From: Bacillota bacterium
GTDB taxonomy: Bacteria; Bacillota; Clostridia; Christensenellales; CALWSW01
DNA length: 5,921 bases
Direction: 5' to 3'
Assembly (NCBI GenBank): GCA_023402915.1
Contig: JAEYFO010000136.1
Coordinates: forward strand, 1 to 5,921
This document shows positions 4,562-5,921 of the stretch, piece by piece (positions within the stretch are counted from its first letter, which is position 1; every line of letters begins with the position of its first letter). Under the pieces are notes generated by a model that worked only from the letters and a program-made list of their open reading frames with translations, did no database searches and was not told where the DNA came from. The position numbers and the translations under genes were made by a program.

Positions 4562-5143
4562 TTATTCCGCCTTGGCGGGCTCCTTGCGCTTGAAGTGGTA
4601 CAGGCGGCTGATGGGCTTATAGACCAGGAAGGTCACGACGCAGTTGATGCCCGCCTTGATGAGATTGAAGGGCAGGAACACCGGCAGCAGCATGGCCACG
4701 ACCGCCTCGCGGGGCGTGCCCATGAAAATGGGGGTAAAGATCACGTTCCACACCAGCATGGAAGCCGTCATGGCCAGCCCGCCCACGATGAGGGCGACGA
4801 TGGCGCGCTTGAGGGATTTTCCGTGCTGATAGATCAATCCGGCGGTGACGACCATGATGCCCGTGGCGAAAATGTGCATCATGATGCCGATCCAGCCGGA
4901 GGCGGCGGACACCGTCAGACCCTGGATCACGGACACGACGACGGTGAGCAGCAGACCGGCCCACGGCCCGAACAGGAACGTGCTGATGAGCAGCGGGATG
5001 TCCGCCGGGTCGTATTCGAGGAAGGACGCGGCGGGCAGGATGGGCAGATGGATCAGCGCGACCAGCACGACGGACAGCGCGGCCAGCAGCGCCAGAAAGA
5101 CCAGCGTGCGGGTGGAGAAAGCGTTTGTGGTTTTTGCGTTCAT
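4562..5143 (-). CDS. ribU: Riboflavin ECF transporter, substrate-binding S component RibU
   Basis: RibU is the membrane subunit that binds riboflavin and, with a shared energy-coupling module (EcfT and two ATPases, not encoded here), imports it. The 193-residue product is the usual length for ECF S components. Hydrophobic segments at about 13-33, 48-59, 61-80, 85-106, 112-135 and 150-176 fit a six-helix fold. The segment FLEYDPADIPLLISTFLFGP (41-60) and the C-terminal PFNLIKAGINCVVTFLVYK (158-176) are characteristic of RibU. An Ala-containing stretch in the first helix (18-22) fits the surface that docks on EcfT. The C-terminus is short and basic. The ATG at 5143 is well supported by AGGAGG seven bases upstream. 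The FMN riboswitch in its leader independently supports riboflavin as substrate and predicts repression when FMN is high. It is transcribed alone and ends at the terminator at 4484-4524. Confidence 0.95.
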   Translation of the reverse strand: MNAKTTNAFSTRTLVFLALLAALSVVLVALIHLPILPAASFLEYDPADIPLLISTFLFGPWAGLLLTVVVSVIQGLTVSAASGWIGIMMHIFATGIMVVTAGLIYQHGKSLKRAIVALIVGGLAMTASMLVWNVIFTPIFMGTPREAVVAMLLPVFLPFNLIKAGINCVVTFLVYKPISRLYHFKRKEPAKAE

Positions 5144-5432
5144 GGGAGTACCTCCTGAAAAACTTGTGGGGTCGCTGCATCGCAGCGCCGAGCGGCCAGA
5201 CCGATCGGGTGGGTTTCGGCGGAGGTGCTGCCTCTGCGCCCGCTTTTTTTCTTTTTCCTCTTTTTTCAGACTTTTTGGGAACTGGAAGAAAGTTTTCGAA
5301 CCTTTCCGGCGGTTTTCGTCTTTTCAAAAGAACGCTGCTTTTTTGGAAGGCAGTTGCTTTTTTCGAAAAAATCGAAAGTCCCCAACCATTCCCGCCCCGG
5401 CTCGCCGCAGAACCCGGCAGCCGGAACGTCCG
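5144..5432 (-). other. Long ribU leader between terminator and start codon
   Basis: This stretch holds no supported gene. It is rich in short homopurine and homopyrimidine runs, with the palindrome TTTTTTCGAAAAAA (5358-5371) and the hairpin CGCTGC/GCAGCG with loop ATC (5173-5187), close upstream of the ribosome binding site. I see no convincing internal promoter, so ribU transcription should start at the riboswitch promoter and read through the terminator at 5433-5464 when FMN is low. Confidence 0.5.
5151..5156 (-). promoter_or_regulatory. Ribosome binding site of ribU
   Basis: AGGAGG on the minus strand lies 7 bases before the ATG. It is a consensus site and settles the start. Confidence 0.9.
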
Positions 5433-5464
5433 AAAAAATCCCCGCAGCGCGTGTTGCTGCGGGG
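5433..5464 (-). terminator. Intrinsic terminator in the ribU leader, candidate riboswitch output
   Basis: On the minus strand a perfect 9 bp stem, CCCCGCAGC (5464-5456) with GCTGCGGGG (5448-5440), has a seven-base loop and is followed by A and six T. It lies between the FMN aptamer and ribU, as expected for transcription attenuation. The distance from the aptamer, about 200 bases, is longer than usual. Confidence 0.85.
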
Positions 5465-5667
5465 CGATGAGGCAAAAGAAACGTTCCAGACCGGTGTTTC
5501 AATCGTTCGCGCTTCCAACCGCGCCGCATGCTTCCATGCGGACGATCGACCGGACAGGCCGGAGAACCGGCGGGCCGGAGAACGGCCTGGTGCTGCGCTT
5601 GCCCCGGCGCTTGGCCGCGGCGAAAACCGGAGTGGACAGGGTGTGTGCAGGCGGGATACGCCTTACG
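5465..5667 (-). other. Spacer between FMN aptamer and leader terminator
   Basis: This GC-rich spacer contains a 7 bp hairpin, CCGCATG/CATGCGG (5524-5541), and an 11 bp direct repeat, GGCCGGAGAAC (5557-5567 and 5573-5583). The segment at 5475-5483 is exactly complementary to the 3' edge of the aptamer (5669-5677). I see no gene. Confidence 0.5.
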
Positions 5668-5809
5668 CCGTTTCTTTCTTCCGGACTATGACCGTTGGTA
5701 CCGGATTTTCACCGGCTCGGCCCGCCTTGCGGCAGGTTCGTGGACTGCGGAGGCTTTTCCTTTCGCCCCCTTCACCACCAGTGGAGAATTTCACTCCGCC
5801 CCGAAACAG
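5668..5809 (-). ncRNA. FMN riboswitch (RFN element) controlling ribU
   Basis: The minus strand carries the conserved RFN blocks in order: GGGGCGGAGTGAAATTCTCC, ACTGGTGGTGA, CAGTCCACGAAC, GAGCCGGTGAAAATCCGGTA, CCAACGGTCATAGTCCGGA. The closing stem P1 is CTGTTTC (5809-5803) with GAAACGG (5674-5668), with one wobble. It binds FMN. By family knowledge, binding stabilises P1 and favours termination or blocked translation. The leader terminator at 5433-5464 suggests control at transcription. Confidence 0.95.
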
Positions 5810-5822
5810 ACTTTACGCGTTC

Positions 5823-5851
5823 AGTATAGTAGCAAGAAGCAGAATTGTCAA
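5823..5851 (-). promoter_or_regulatory. Sigma-A promoter of the riboswitch-ribU unit
   Basis: On the minus strand, TTGACA (5851-5846) is followed by 17 bases and TATACT (5828-5823). Transcription should start near 5816, a few bases before the aptamer. This is a near-consensus housekeeping promoter at the expected place. Confidence 0.9.
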
Positions 5852-5870
5852 GGGGGAGACGGTGGGGAGA

Positions 5871-5921
<51 letters not shown>

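Noticed and set aside
4523..5158. Plus-strand open frame of 211 residues opposite ribU
   Set aside because: It is rich in His, Gln, Asp and Gly, as expected for the antisense of a hydrophobic membrane gene; ribU is clearly the real gene.
4617..5327. Minus-strand open frame of 236 residues overlapping ribU
   Set aside because: It is in a different frame from ribU, has no domain, and is Arg/His-rich shadow sequence.
5125..5691. Plus-strand open frame of 188 residues over the ribU leader
   Set aside because: It is antisense to the leader, terminator and riboswitch edge, with no ribosome binding site.

Overview
The window looks like a piece of a Gram-positive, fairly GC-rich Clostridia-type (Firmicutes) chromosome, probably from a gut commensal or an assembled metagenome. 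The basis is a Firmicutes-style enzyme I of the sugar phosphotransferase system, a lipobox lipoprotein, strong AGGAGG-type ribosome binding sites, and a RibU vitamin transporter under an FMN riboswitch. The species cannot be named from the sequence. The right edge ends in an uninterrupted run of 50 G, most likely a sequencing or assembly artefact at a contig end.

Layout: 1-161 is a hairpin-rich leader. 162-1865 (+) is ptsI, complete, with all catalytic residues. 1866-2734 is a long non-coding stretch holding a ~165 bp interspersed repeat (copy A), a strong intrinsic terminator, a ~52 bp tandem repeat and an A/T palindrome. 2735-3406 (+) is a lipoprotein with an FMN-binding domain. 3407-4561 is a second gene-free stretch with an inverted copy (B) of the same repeat, nested palindromes, a third related module (C), and a tight cluster of DnaA-box-like sites. 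4562-5143 (-) is ribU. Its leader, 5144-5816 (-), contains a terminator and an FMN riboswitch, and a near-consensus sigma-A promoter lies just upstream at 5823-5851.

The three genes are three separate transcription units. ptsI feeds PEP phosphate into sugar uptake. The lipoprotein probably carries a flavin on the outer face of the membrane. RibU imports riboflavin, the precursor of FMN, and is controlled by FMN. The flavin link between the last two genes is thematic; they converge and are not co-transcribed.

The most unusual content lies between the genes. A family of modular palindromic repeats recurs with conserved linkers but changed, still-complementary stems. One ~69 bp two-hairpin module sits exactly in the loop of a palindrome that occurs elsewhere in the window without it. 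I see no phage, CRISPR, transposase, tRNA or rRNA.
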